Assembly: GCF_900109145.1 (NCBI RefSeq) | Contig: NZ_FNYY01000005.1 | Span: 1 to 64,000 of the forward strand | Source of the DNA: Marinovum algicola | GTDB lineage: Bacteria > Pseudomonadota > Alphaproteobacteria > Rhodobacterales > Rhodobacteraceae | Direction: 5' to 3' | DNA: 64,000 nt | Shown: positions 32,896 through 41,205 of the stretch, in pieces | How positions within the stretch are numbered: position 1 is the first letter of the stretch | Layout of the letters: each line of letters starts with the position of its first letter | Program-made: the position numbers and the translations under genes | Notes under the pieces: generated by a model | Databases searched by the model: none | What the model was told of the DNA's origin: nothing | What the model saw: only the letters and a program-made list of their open reading frames with translations

Positions 32896-33909
32896 ATGTC
32901 AGATCCTGTCAAATCCTCGGAGATCGAGGATGTCCTGTCATCTATTCGCAGGCTGGTGTCCGAAGAGGCACGTCAAGAAATGCAGGCACGGCGGGCGGAG
33001 GCCGAGAAGGCCGTGCCGCCAGAGGCCAGGGCCCCCCAGGAACCGGAAGCCCTGGTGCTGACCCCGGCGCTGCGCGTGCACGACGGCGGCCGGGCAGAGC
33101 CCGACTCGCCGGCCCCGGAAGCGATCGAGGAAGCGCCCTTCGAAGAGGCTGTCGACGAGGGCGCCGAAGCCGCGCCCGAGGTCTTCGCCGATCATGTCGC
33201 GGAGCCGGCCGCGGAGGCGGTGCAGGAGGCCGTGGCCGAGAGTGTATCTGCGGATGATCTGCCCGAGGCGCCGGCCGAGCCCGAGACGCTCGAGGCCAAG
33301 ATCGCGGCGCTCGAAGCGCTGATTGCCGGCAGCAACGAAGGCGCGGCGGCGCAGTCGGAGGTACCTGCCGCCGAAGCGGACGCCCCGGAGGCGGAGACCA
33401 CCGATACCACGGATATGGCGCCCGATTTGGCACCGGAGGCGGCGGCGGAGGAGGCGCTGGATTGGGAAGATCACGACCCCGATGTGCCCGAGGCCGAAGC
33501 CGCGCCGAATGCCGCCGAGGAGGCCCCCCAGGACACCCCGGCCGAGCAGCAGGACACCCTGGCAGCGCAGGAAGAGGCGCAGCAGGACGACACATCCGAG
33601 GCTCTGGATCAGGACGACGATCAGCCGCCGGCCAAGCCGTTTGTCTTTGTCTCGCGCAACAGCGTGCCGGGCCCCGAAGCGGCGCCCGAGGCGGAGGCCG
33701 GCGACGATGGCGACACCGATGCCTCCGAGGAACTGGTGTCGGCCGCGGCCGATCTTGGCGCAATCGACGAGGAGGCCCTGCGTGACATGGTGGTCGAGAT
33801 CGTCCGCGAGGAGCTTCAGGGCGCCCTGGGCGAGCGGATCACCCGCAATGTTCGCCGCCTTGTCCGGCGCGAAATTCACCGCGCCCTGGCCAGCCAGGAA
33901 CTCGACTGA
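32896..33909 (+). CDS. PopZ-like polar organising protein (DUF2497 type)
   Basis: The 337-residue protein has a short N-terminal helix SSEIEDVLSSIRRLVSEEA (residues 8-26) that matches the PopZ client-binding motif EEILASIRRIISE, a long Pro/Ala/Glu/Asp-rich disordered middle (about 40-275), and a C-terminal helical part (LRDMVVEIVREELQGALGE, then NVRRLVRREIHRAL) matching the oligomerisation region. PopZ forms polar condensates that anchor the centromere. It follows pcm and tolC, the order I remember for popZ in Caulobacter, where valS comes next; here a small minus-strand gene does. It is much longer than Caulobacter PopZ (177 residues). Confidence 0.72.
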   Translation: MSDPVKSSEIEDVLSSIRRLVSEEARQEMQARRAEAEKAVPPEARAPQEPEALVLTPALRVHDGGRAEPDSPAPEAIEEAPFEEAVDEGAEAAPEVFADHVAEPAAEAVQEAVAESVSADDLPEAPAEPETLEAKIAALEALIAGSNEGAAAQSEVPAAEADAPEAETTDTTDMAPDLAPEAAAEEALDWEDHDPDVPEAEAAPNAAEEAPQDTPAEQQDTLAAQEEAQQDDTSEALDQDDDQPPAKPFVFVSRNSVPGPEAAPEAEAGDDGDTDASEELVSAAADLGAIDEEALRDMVVEIVREELQGALGERITRNVRRLVRREIHRALASQELD

Positions 33910-33919
33910 CCCTGCAAAC

Positions 33920-33951
33920 GCAAACGCGCCCCGATCACGGGGCGCGTTTGC
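33920..33951. terminator. Hairpin between the PopZ-like gene and the small conserved gene
   Basis: GCAAACGCGCCCCG and CGGGGCGCGTTTGC form a perfect 14-bp stem with an ATCA loop, between two convergent genes. No clear T-run. Confidence 0.65.
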
Positions 33952-33973
33952 AAGTCTTGGAAAAGATGGAAGA

Positions 33974-34300
33974 TCAGGCGGCTTCGCGTTCCGCCGCTGC
34001 GGCCGCATTGCGCCGTTCGCTTTCTTCGCGCGACAGGGCGACCGAAGTCCGCACACCCTTGCCCACGAATTCCATCAGACCCTGAACGACACGTTCGTTC
34101 GGGTCGATCCCGGCACAGGACAGCACCTCGCGTCCATCACGCGAGCGCGCCCAGCGGGCAATCTGTTCGGGGCCGTTGCCGTATTTCTTGTCATCGGCAA
34201 TGGCGTCGTCGAGTGCAGCCAAGACCACGGCGGCAAACAGCTTGCGGGCACGGCTGCCCTGTTCGCTGTTAAAGGCTGTACCATCAACGAAATCAGTCAT
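33974..34300 (-). CDS. Small conserved protein (DUF6280-like)
   Basis: The 108-residue protein is strongly conserved in my memory of Rhodobacteraceae (DUF6280): MTDFVDGTAFNSEQGSRARK, then KLFAAVVLAALDDAIADDKK and GPEQIARWARSRDGREVLSC. It is helical and soluble with a single Cys, and the tail is Ala/Glu-rich. No function is known. It is convergent with the PopZ-like gene and divergent from efp. AAGGACGAT lies before the ATG. Confidence 0.8.
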   Translation of the reverse strand: MTDFVDGTAFNSEQGSRARKLFAAVVLAALDDAIADDKKYGNGPEQIARWARSRDGREVLSCAGIDPNERVVQGLMEFVGKGVRTSVALSREESERRNAAAAAEREAA

Positions 34301-34444
34301 GTATCGTCCTTTATTCTTGCTCTTGTGTTTCTGGCGTGAAGGCCCTTATGGCCGCTTTTTATTGATTCGGATACCCCGCAAACGCATACCACTTATGTGA
34401 TACTTGCATAGCTTTCTGCGCATGCAGCACAGGATATGGTAAGC

Positions 34445-34473
34445 TTGCTCTGGGCATGAACGCGATATATAGG
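34445..34473 (+). promoter_or_regulatory. Promoter of efp
   Basis: TTGCTC (34445-34450) and TATAGG (34468-34473) are 17 bases apart, leaving a leader of about 40 bases. Confidence 0.55.
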
Positions 34474-34516
34474 TCCCGTCAAATCGTCTTCAACCTCTCG
34501 ACAAGGTCCTGCCACA

Positions 34517-35080
34517 ATGCCCAAGATCAACGGTAACGAAATCCGCCCCGGCAATGTCCTCGAGCACGACGGCCATCTCTGGGCCGCCGTCAAGGTCGAT
34601 CATGTCAAACCCGGCAAAGGTGGTGCATTTGCGCAGGTCGAAATGAAGAACCTGCGCAACGGTTCCAAGCTGAACGAACGCTTCCGTTCCGCCGACAAGG
34701 TCGAGCGCGTGCGGCTGGAACAGAAGGACATGCAGTTCCTCTACGAAGACGGCGGCCAGCTGATCTTCATGGACACCGAGACCTACGACCAGGTGCAGCT
34801 CGACGCCGAGATCCTCGGCGAGCGCCGCCCCTTCCTGCAAGACGGCATGACCATCGTGGTGGAATTCCACGAAGAGGAGGCGCTGAACGCCTCGCTGCCG
34901 CAGAAGGTCACCTGCAAGGTGGTCGAGACCGAGCCGGTGGTCAAAGGCCAGACCGCCGCCAACAGCTTCAAGCCCGCCGTGCTCGACAATGGCGTCAAGG
35001 TCATGGTGCCGCCCTTCGTGGGCCAGGACGAGGATATCGTCGTCAACACCGAAACCATGGAGTATTCCGAGCGCGCCTGA
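34517..35080 (+). CDS. efp: Elongation factor P
   Basis: The 187-residue EF-P has three beta-barrel domains. The tip of domain I carries VKPGKGGAF with Lys-34 at the position that EpmA/EpmB modify in enterobacteria. The modifying enzymes are not in the window. EF-P rescues ribosomes stalled at polyproline, relevant to proteins such as the Pro-rich PopZ-like product next door. It has its own promoter and a terminator 56 bases after the stop. Confidence 0.97.
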   Translation: MPKINGNEIRPGNVLEHDGHLWAAVKVDHVKPGKGGAFAQVEMKNLRNGSKLNERFRSADKVERVRLEQKDMQFLYEDGGQLIFMDTETYDQVQLDAEILGERRPFLQDGMTIVVEFHEEEALNASLPQKVTCKVVETEPVVKGQTAANSFKPAVLDNGVKVMVPPFVGQDEDIVVNTETMEYSERA

Positions 35081-35135
35081 CCTCGGGGCCCGCGCGCATA
35101 TCCCCCGGACAGCCGGGGGCGCGCATTTCATGATC

Positions 35136-35170
35136 AAAGGCCTCCGGCACAACGCCAAGGAGGCCTTTTT
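35136..35170 (+). terminator. Terminator after efp
   Basis: AAAGGCCTCC (35136-35145) pairs with GGAGGCCTTT (35159-35168), then TTT. The next frame's ATG is two bases after it. Confidence 0.75.
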
Positions 35171-35171
35171 C

Positions 35172-35432
35172 ATGTCCACAGACCATCCCGACCTCGCGGC
35201 CATCGCCGCCCTGCATCGCGGCGACACCGCCCGCATCGATGCCATCGCCCGCCGGCTGGCCCGGGGCGCCGGGCTGCTCGGCTATCGCACCGAAGGCGTG
35301 TTGCGCGGCTACCTGCTCTGGAGCCGCGGGGCCGGGGGCGCGCCGGAGATCGAGCGCCTCTACGTCGCCCCGGGCTGGCGCCGCCGCGGCATCGAAGAAC
35401 GGCTGCGCCGCCGTCTGCCGCAGCCCTCGTAA
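35172..35432 (+). CDS. Short GNAT-like protein, possibly a truncated acetyltransferase
   Basis: The 86 residues contain a partial GNAT fold: a helix pair, the strand LRGYLLWSRG and IERLYVAPGWRRRGIEERLRR, which is motif A with the acetyl-CoA-binding RRRGI. The following strand-helix of GNATs (motif B) is missing; the family normally has about 140 residues. The ATG lies directly after the efp terminator stem, so a transcript would need its own start or read-through. In-frame ATG 35130 lies before the stem. It may be a remnant. No frameshifted continuation was found in the 30 bases before ygfZ ends. Confidence 0.55.
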   Translation: MSTDHPDLAAIAALHRGDTARIDAIARRLARGAGLLGYRTEGVLRGYLLWSRGAGGAPEIERLYVAPGWRRRGIEERLRRRLPQPS

Positions 35433-35463
35433 CCGCCCCGCGACACGCCCAGGTGGTCGGGCT

Positions 35464-36225
35464 TCAACCCGGCCCGCGTGCCACCAGCGAAACCTGCGCC
35501 GCCCCCGCCTGCATCTCGCCCCTGGCCCGGTCAAACCGCAGATAGGCCAGCGCCCGGTCGCCGGCGCGGGTGCCCAGCACGCCCACCGGCTTGCCGTTGG
35601 CGGTGATCTCGCTGCCCGGATCGGCGGCGCCGTCCACCGCCACCTGGGCCAGCCCCTTGCGCAGTTCGGTCTTGTGCTTCATCCGCGCCGTCACCTCCTG
35701 GCCGACGTAACATCCCTTGCGGAAATCCACCCCCGCCAGCCGCTCGAATCCCATCTCGAGCAGATAGCTGTCCGGCCCCAGTTCGCGGCCCCAGCGCGGC
35801 ACCATCGCCGCCACATGCAGCGCATCCCAGTCGGTGTCGTCCGCCTCCACCGCCTCCGGCGCGATCAGCCGCCAGCCCAGCCGGTCGTCGCGCGGATCGG
35901 GCAGGGCGCCCGCCGGCGCCGCACCGGTGCCACGCGACACCGCCAGATCGGTCGGCCCAATCGTCACATCGGCGCGCAGCTTGTACATCGTCAGCCGCTT
36001 GGCCAGCCCCTCGGCCAACTCGGCCGGCAGATCCATCAGCACATCCGCACCGTCCGCCTGCAAGAAGAAGTCGGCGATCAGCTTGCCCTGCGGCGTCAGC
36101 ATGGCGGCATAGACCAGCCCGCGATCCAGCCGCGCCACGTCATTGCTGACCAGCCCTTGCAGAAAGTCCCTGACATCGCCGCCTGCAAGGCGCAGCACGC
36201 GGCGTTTCCCGGCATAAGTGTTCAT
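35464..36225 (-). CDS. ygfZ: Folate-binding YgfZ/GcvT-like protein
   Basis: The 253-residue protein has the GcvT-like fold and the YgfZ signature KGCYVGQEVTARMKH. YgfZ (IBA57 family) helps in assembly or repair of certain iron-sulfur enzymes, such as the radical-SAM protein MiaB, which is also encoded in this window (57928). The start at 36225 gives MNTYAGKRRVLRLAG, matching the family N terminus; the long open frame upstream is antisense to the glycosyltransferase. The two genes are divergent with 64 bases between starts. Confidence 0.9.
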   Translation of the reverse strand: MNTYAGKRRVLRLAGGDVRDFLQGLVSNDVARLDRGLVYAAMLTPQGKLIADFFLQADGADVLMDLPAELAEGLAKRLTMYKLRADVTIGPTDLAVSRGTGAAPAGALPDPRDDRLGWRLIAPEAVEADDTDWDALHVAAMVPRWGRELGPDSYLLEMGFERLAGVDFRKGCYVGQEVTARMKHKTELRKGLAQVAVDGAADPGSEITANGKPVGVLGTRAGDRALAYLRFDRARGEMQAGAAQVSLVARGPG

Positions 36226-36289
36226 TTGACAATTCCTTCCGGCCCTGACGTCCCATATAGACATCCCGTGAGCAAGCAGAAGAGGCAAG

Positions 36290-36973
36290 ATGCGCGCCCC
36301 GATCTCGGTCATCATCCCGACGCTGAACGCCGCCACGGCGCTGCCCGCCTGCCTGATGGCGCTGGGCGAAGGGCTGCAAGAGGGGCTGATCCGCGAGCTG
36401 ATCGTCAGCGATGGCGGTTCCACCGATACCACCCTCGCGACCGCAGAGGCCGCCGGCGCCCGGATCGTCACCGGCCCGGCCTCGCGCGGCGGCCAGCTCC
36501 GGCGCGGCGCCGCCCGGGCGCAGGGCGACTGGTTGCTGGTGCTGCATGCCGACACCAGGCTCGCCCCGGGCTGGACCGCGCCGGTGCTGGCGCATCTTTC
36601 CGGCGGTTCCGCCGCCGCCTTCCGCCTCCGCTTCGACAGCCGCCACCCGATGGCGCGGCTGACCGAAGGCTGGGCCAACCTGCGCAGCCGGCTGTTCCAG
36701 CTGCCCTACGGCGATCAGGCGCTGCTGCTGCCGCGCGCGCTCTATGACGCCGCCGGCGGCTATCCCGACCAGCCGCTGATGGAGGATGTGGCCCTGGCCC
36801 GCGCCCTCAAGGGCAAGATCACACTGTTGCCCGCCAAGGCGCTCACCTCCGCCGACCGCTACCGCCGCGACGGCTGGCTGCGCCGCGGCGCGCGCAATCT
36901 CGTCACCCTGGTCCGCTACGCCACCGGCACCCCGCCCGAGACCCTGGCGAAAGGCTATCACCGACGCTCCTGA
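36290..36973 (+). CDS. Family 2 glycosyltransferase (TIGR04283-like)
   Basis: The 227-residue protein has a GT-A fold: SVIIPTLNAATALPACL, IVSDGGSTDTT with the nucleotide-sugar site, and LHADTRLAPGW as the DXD-like segment, followed by PYGDQALLLPRALYDAAGGYP. I recall this architecture as the TIGR04283 family, sometimes tied to arsenosugar synthesis. There is no membrane span. No arsenic gene is nearby, so the substrate is open. A copy of an intergenic repeat follows directly after its stop. Confidence 0.85.
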   Translation: MRAPISVIIPTLNAATALPACLMALGEGLQEGLIRELIVSDGGSTDTTLATAEAAGARIVTGPASRGGQLRRGAARAQGDWLLVLHADTRLAPGWTAPVLAHLSGGSAAAFRLRFDSRHPMARLTEGWANLRSRLFQLPYGDQALLLPRALYDAAGGYPDQPLMEDVALARALKGKITLLPAKALTSADRYRRDGWLRRGARNLVTLVRYATGTPPETLAKGYHRRS

Positions 36974-36976
36974 TCT

Positions 36977-37032
36977 TCCTCTTTCCGAAAATACCGCGGG
37001 GGAGGCCGCAGGCCGGGGGCAGCGCCCCCAGT
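36977..37032. repeat. Intergenic repeat with GAAAATACCGCGGGG core, copy 2
   Basis: It reads TTCCTCTTTCCGAAAATACC, then CGCGGGGGAGGCCGCAGG, then a GGGGGCAGCGCCCCC palindrome. It is nearly identical to the reverse complement of copy 1 at 28579-28640 and sits between two convergent genes. Confidence 0.7.
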
Positions 37033-37043
37033 CCCGGCCGGTC

Positions 37044-38789
37044 CTAGGCGCCGTCCTGCATCCGGTACAACCCGGCATAGACACCGTTCCGCGCCAGAAG
37101 CGTCTCATGTGTGCCTTCCTCGACCACCCGCCCCTGATCCATGACGACGATCTTGTCGGCATGGCGCACGGTCGACAGCCTATGCGCGATCACCAGCGTG
37201 GTGCGGCCCCGCGCCAGTCGGTCCAGCGCCTCCTGCACCAGCGCCTCGGAGGCGGTGTCGAGCGCCGAGGTCGCCTCGTCGAGCAGCAGGATCGGTCGAT
37301 CGCGCAGCACTGCGCGGGCAATTGCCACCCGCTGCCGCTGACCACCCGAGAGGTTCGAGCCGCGCGGCCCGGCCGGGCTGTCGAGCCCTTCCGCCAGCCG
37401 CGGCAGGAAATCCGCCACATGCGCCGCCTCGAGCGCCGCGTTCAGCCGGTCTTCGCTGACCTCGCGACCATCGAGCACGATATTGTCGCGCAGGCTCTCG
37501 TCGAACAGCAGCGCCTCCTGGCTGACCACGGAAAACAGCCCGCGCACCTCGGGCACCGCCATGTCGCGCACGTCGGTGCCGCCGATGGTGACCTGGCCGC
37601 GCTGCACGTCGACCAGCCGCGTGATCAGGTTGAAGACGGTGGATTTCCCCGCCCCCGAAGCGCCGACCAGCGCCGTGGTCTTGCCGGCCTCGGCCACCAG
37701 CGAGGCGCCACGCAGCACCGGCGCGTCGCCAAAGGCCAGGTGCACGTCATCCAGTACGATTTCCGGCGCGCCCTGCGGCGCGGGCCGCGGGGTTGCCGGC
37801 GAGGCCAGCCCCGGCCGGGTCTCGAGCAGCTCGCGCAGCCGCTCGATCGCCGCCGCTGCCACCTGCCAGACACCCGAGACCGCGCCCAGCCGGCGCAGCG
37901 GCTCGAAGGCCAGGCCGAGAGCGGTGAAAAAGGCCATGAAATCGCCCACCGTCTTGGTGCCGTCGATGATCTCTCGCCCGCCATAGAGCAGCACGCCAAA
38001 GAACCCGACACCGGCCATCAGGTCGACCATGCCGGGGATCAGCGCCTGGCCGAGCGAGGATTTGACCTCGACCCTGATCCGCTTGTCGGTCAGCTTGGAA
38101 TAGCGCCGCGACTGGTAGCGTTCGAGCCGGTTCAGCTTGATCGGGACGATGCCGTGAAAGATCTCGTTGAGCCGCACCGACAGCCCGGCTGCCACGTCGC
38201 GCGCCACCCGTGCATGGCGGCGGACATAGCGTTGCAGCACCACCACCGGCACCACCATCACCGGCACGCCGATCAGCGCCACCAGCGTCCAGCGCCAGTC
38301 GATCGACAGCGCCACCCCGAACAGCGACACCAACGCCACCACGTCGCGGCCGGCGCCGGTGACCAGGGTCTTCCAGACCTTGTTGATCGAGCCGACATCG
38401 CCCTCGATCCGCTGCATCAGGTAGCCTGGGCTGTGGGTCTGGTGGAACTGGCCCTCCAGGGTCATCAGGTGATCCACCAGGTCGGTGCGAATCTCGCCCG
38501 AGGTGACCTGGGCCAGTCGTGTCAGCACCACCTTCTGCACCACCGAGGCCGCCGCGCGCAGGGCAAAGATGCCCAGAATGGCAAGCCCCACAAGCACCAG
38601 CTTGTTCCCTTGTCCGCCGATGAAGATCTGGTCGAACATCGGTTTCATCATGTAACTGATGGCGCCGTACATCGCGCCTTCGAGCGACATGAAGACCAGC
38701 GCCACCGCCAGCAGCCAGATGTGCCGCCGCAGGTACTTGCGCCAGAGCCAGCGTGCCAGCCCGCGCGAATTGGGCGGGGTCTCGCTCAC
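37044..38789 (-). CDS. ABC exporter, fused membrane and ATPase domains (MsbA type)
   Basis: The 581-residue half-transporter has six membrane spans (about residues 20-300) and an ATPase domain with Walker A GASGAGKST, signature LSGGQRQRVAIARA and Walker B ILLLDEATSALD. It would act as a homodimer and export a lipid or hydrophobic compound. The start is GTG at 38789, overlapping the stop of the phosphatase gene (GTGA), with no good ribosome site of its own, so translation is coupled. The neighbouring phosphatase suggests a shared lipid or envelope substrate. Confidence 0.9.
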   Translation of the reverse strand: MSETPPNSRGLARWLWRKYLRRHIWLLAVALVFMSLEGAMYGAISYMMKPMFDQIFIGGQGNKLVLVGLAILGIFALRAAASVVQKVVLTRLAQVTSGEIRTDLVDHLMTLEGQFHQTHSPGYLMQRIEGDVGSINKVWKTLVTGAGRDVVALVSLFGVALSIDWRWTLVALIGVPVMVVPVVVLQRYVRRHARVARDVAAGLSVRLNEIFHGIVPIKLNRLERYQSRRYSKLTDKRIRVEVKSSLGQALIPGMVDLMAGVGFFGVLLYGGREIIDGTKTVGDFMAFFTALGLAFEPLRRLGAVSGVWQVAAAAIERLRELLETRPGLASPATPRPAPQGAPEIVLDDVHLAFGDAPVLRGASLVAEAGKTTALVGASGAGKSTVFNLITRLVDVQRGQVTIGGTDVRDMAVPEVRGLFSVVSQEALLFDESLRDNIVLDGREVSEDRLNAALEAAHVADFLPRLAEGLDSPAGPRGSNLSGGQRQRVAIARAVLRDRPILLLDEATSALDTASEALVQEALDRLARGRTTLVIAHRLSTVRHADKIVVMDQGRVVEEGTHETLLARNGVYAGLYRMQDGA

Positions 38790-39517
38790 GCCTCGTCCTT
38801 TCGCTCGCGCAGCATCTGCGCGGTCTCGGCCGGGGTCTTCCGGGCATCCCAGGCGTCGTTCAGCCGGGCGGCGCGGTATTCGCTGCGCAGCCAGTCCTCG
38901 AAGCCGATCGGCTCGGCGTTCTTGCGTGCCTCGTAGACCGAGAGGATGTAATCCTGCACCCCGGTCTTGGTCCATTTCATGTGCAGGTATTTCATCGATA
39001 GCTGCTTGCGCGCCTCTTCCACCGGCAGGCCTTCGAACACCATCAGATACATCGCGGCAACGATCCCGGCGCGGTCGGCGCCGGACTTGCAATGAAAGAC
39101 AAACGGCTTCTCGATATCGCGGAAGGTGTCCAGAACCGCCAGAAGCCGATCCCGTTTGGTGGCATTGCGCGCCCAGAGCTTGGTGACGCGGAACTCCATG
39201 CCAAGCGCTTCGCAGGCTTCCTTTTCAAACAGGTAATGGGCGAATTTCTCTTCGCCGCGCAGGGTCACCACGGTCTTGATGCCGAGCTCCCGATAGCGTT
39301 TGAGCCGGCGCGGGCCGGGATGGTTCGAACGATAGACGCCCGGCGCGATTTCGAAGAAATTGGTCCAGAGCACGCGCAGGAAGGCATGGTCGACGACGTT
39401 GTAATGCACATTGCCCCAGAACCGACCTTTCGGCGTGGAGATATCCTTGCCGAAGGACCGGCTGAACCGCCGGTTGCGGTCCTCCAACCAGGTCATCATC
39501 TTCTTGATCATCGACAC
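38786..39517 (-). CDS. Dual-specificity/tyrosine phosphatase-like protein
   Basis: The 243-residue protein has the CX5R active site FHCKSGADRAG with Cys-143 and Arg-149, preceded by the IKTVVTLRGEE loop that holds the general-acid region of DSP-type phosphatases. Such bacterial enzymes act on phosphoproteins, inositol phosphates or phospholipids. The stop overlaps the GTG of the ABC exporter. The long basic N-terminal region (residues 1-30) may bind membrane. Substrate unknown. Confidence 0.85.
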   Translation of the reverse strand: MSMIKKMMTWLEDRNRRFSRSFGKDISTPKGRFWGNVHYNVVDHAFLRVLWTNFFEIAPGVYRSNHPGPRRLKRYRELGIKTVVTLRGEEKFAHYLFEKEACEALGMEFRVTKLWARNATKRDRLLAVLDTFRDIEKPFVFHCKSGADRAGIVAAMYLMVFEGLPVEEARKQLSMKYLHMKWTKTGVQDYILSVYEARKNAEPIGFEDWLRSEYRAARLNDAWDARKTPAETAQMLRERKDEA

Positions 39518-39654
39518 TGCGGCCGGTGGCCGCCTCCCGGGGTTTCGCTGGCGCGGGTTTAGGCGCTCGGGACCCGGCTGGCAAGCCGGGCGGTGGCGAT
39601 TGACGAAGGCGCCGCGCCGGGGTTAGCTGCGCGTCGATCCACGGAGAACGCAAC

Positions 39655-40860
39655 ATGCCCCTCGCCAATGGCCGCACCTACCGGGCAATCCCCGGTCCCT
39701 CGGAAACGCCCGACGCCGTGCAACGCGCGATGCACCGCAGCTCGGTCAATATCTACGAAGGCGAGGTCGTCGAACTGACCGAGAGCCTGCTGCCGGATCT
39801 GCGCGGGGTGGCGCGGACCGAACATGACGTTGCGATGTATATCTGCAACGGTCACGGCGCCTGGGAGGCCGCGCTGGCCAATGTGCTGAACCCCGGCGAT
39901 CTGGTGCTGGTGCCGGCAACGGGGCGGTTTTCGCACGGCTGGGTGGAAATGGCGCAGGGCCTGGGCATCGAGGCCGAGATCCTGGAATTCGGCTTGCAGA
40001 GCCCGTTCGACCCGGACCGCGTCGAGGCGCGGCTGCGCGCCGACACGGCGCGGCGCATCAAGGCGGTTCTGGCGGTGCATGTGGATACCGCCACCTCGGT
40101 GCGCAACGACATTCCCGCGCTGCGGGCGGCGATGGATGCGGCAGGGCACCCGGCGCTCCTGATGGCCGATTGCGTCGCCTCGCTGGGCTGCGACCGCTTC
40201 GAGATGGATGCCTGGGGTGTCGACGTGCTGGTCGCCGGCTCGCAAAAGGGGCTGATGGTGCCGCCGGGCATGGGCTTTGTGTTCTTTTCGCCCAAGGCCG
40301 CCGCGCATCGCCCCGACCGTGTGTCGCGCTATTGGGACTGGACGCCGCGCGCCCGGCCCGAGATGTATTACCAGTATTTCGGCGGCACCGCGCCGACCCA
40401 TCACCTCTATGGCCTGCGCGTCGCGCTCGACATGATGAAGGACGAGGGGATGGAGGCGATCTGGCAGCGGCATGCCACGCTGGCCCGGGCGATCTGGGCG
40501 GCGGTGGAGCATTGGGGGCAGGCCGGGCCGCTCCGGCTCAACATCGCCGATCCGGCGCATCGCAGCCATGCGGTCACCACCCTGGGTATCGGAACGCCCC
40601 AGGGCCAGCGGCTGCGCGACTGGTGCGAACGCAACGCCGGCGTGACGCTGGGCATTGGCCTGGGCATGGCGCCGCCCGACAGCCAGGAGCGGCACGGTTT
40701 CTTTCGCATCGGCCACATGGGGCATGTGAACAGCCACATGATCCTGGGCGTGCTGGGGGCGATCGAGGCGGGGCTTGCCGCGCTCGACATTCCGCACCAC
40801 GCCGGCGGCATCCAGGCCGCCACACGGGCGATCAGCGCCGCCGCGCCGCCAGCCAGCTGA
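39655..40860 (+). CDS. PLP-dependent aminotransferase, serine-glyoxylate/alanine-glyoxylate type
   Basis: The 401-residue class V aminotransferase has HVDTATSVRNDIPALR, the PLP-binding DCVASLGCDRFEMDAWGVD and the Schiff-base Lys in VAGSQKGLMVPPG. The Met/Gly-rich turn after the Lys is typical of the SgaA/AgxT branch, which uses serine and glyoxylate in the serine cycle or photorespiration-like routes. No other serine-cycle gene is near. AACGCAACATG with a weak ribosome site begins it. Confidence 0.85.
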   Translation: MPLANGRTYRAIPGPSETPDAVQRAMHRSSVNIYEGEVVELTESLLPDLRGVARTEHDVAMYICNGHGAWEAALANVLNPGDLVLVPATGRFSHGWVEMAQGLGIEAEILEFGLQSPFDPDRVEARLRADTARRIKAVLAVHVDTATSVRNDIPALRAAMDAAGHPALLMADCVASLGCDRFEMDAWGVDVLVAGSQKGLMVPPGMGFVFFSPKAAAHRPDRVSRYWDWTPRARPEMYYQYFGGTAPTHHLYGLRVALDMMKDEGMEAIWQRHATLARAIWAAVEHWGQAGPLRLNIADPAHRSHAVTTLGIGTPQGQRLRDWCERNAGVTLGIGLGMAPPDSQERHGFFRIGHMGHVNSHMILGVLGAIEAGLAALDIPHHAGGIQAATRAISAAAPPAS

Positions 40861-41023
40861 TCCAGGTGTTGAGCGTCAGCCCGGCGAGCACGACCGCCGC
40901 CAGCCCGAAGGCCGCCAGCAGGGCAAACAGCATCCAGATCAGATTCACGCCGAACATCACCAGGCACGCGGCGGTGTAATCGGGCGCGCGCCCGACGGGG
41001 CGGTCGTGGGATCGATGGTACAT
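40832..41023 (-). CDS. 63-residue two-span membrane protein overlapping the aminotransferase end
   Basis: The 63-residue frame begins MYHRSHDRPVGRAPDYTA, then has two hydrophobic segments (about residues 18-38 and 40-56) and ends WLAARRR. GAGGTG eight bases before the ATG at 41023 supports it. Its last 29 bases overlap the 3' end of the plus-strand aminotransferase in antisense. I know similar short proteins in Rhodobacteraceae but no function. The first helix holds Asn, unusual inside a span. Confidence 0.6.
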   Translation of the reverse strand: MYHRSHDRPVGRAPDYTAACLVMFGVNLIWMLFALLAAFGLAAVVLAGLTLNTWISWLAARRR

Positions 41024-41205
41024 GCGGCACCTCGCGCAAACTGCGACGCCGTCAAGAATAGACCGCCCGGCGCGCCTGTCATCTAAAGTTTTCGCCAATC
41101 GCCTGCGGTGTTCGCGCCCCGGGCCCGACCCGGGGCCGCACGCGCCGGATGTGACCGGTCCGGGGGCCCCGGCGCGGTGGCCGGGGCGGGGTCACGCGCC
41201 GGCGG

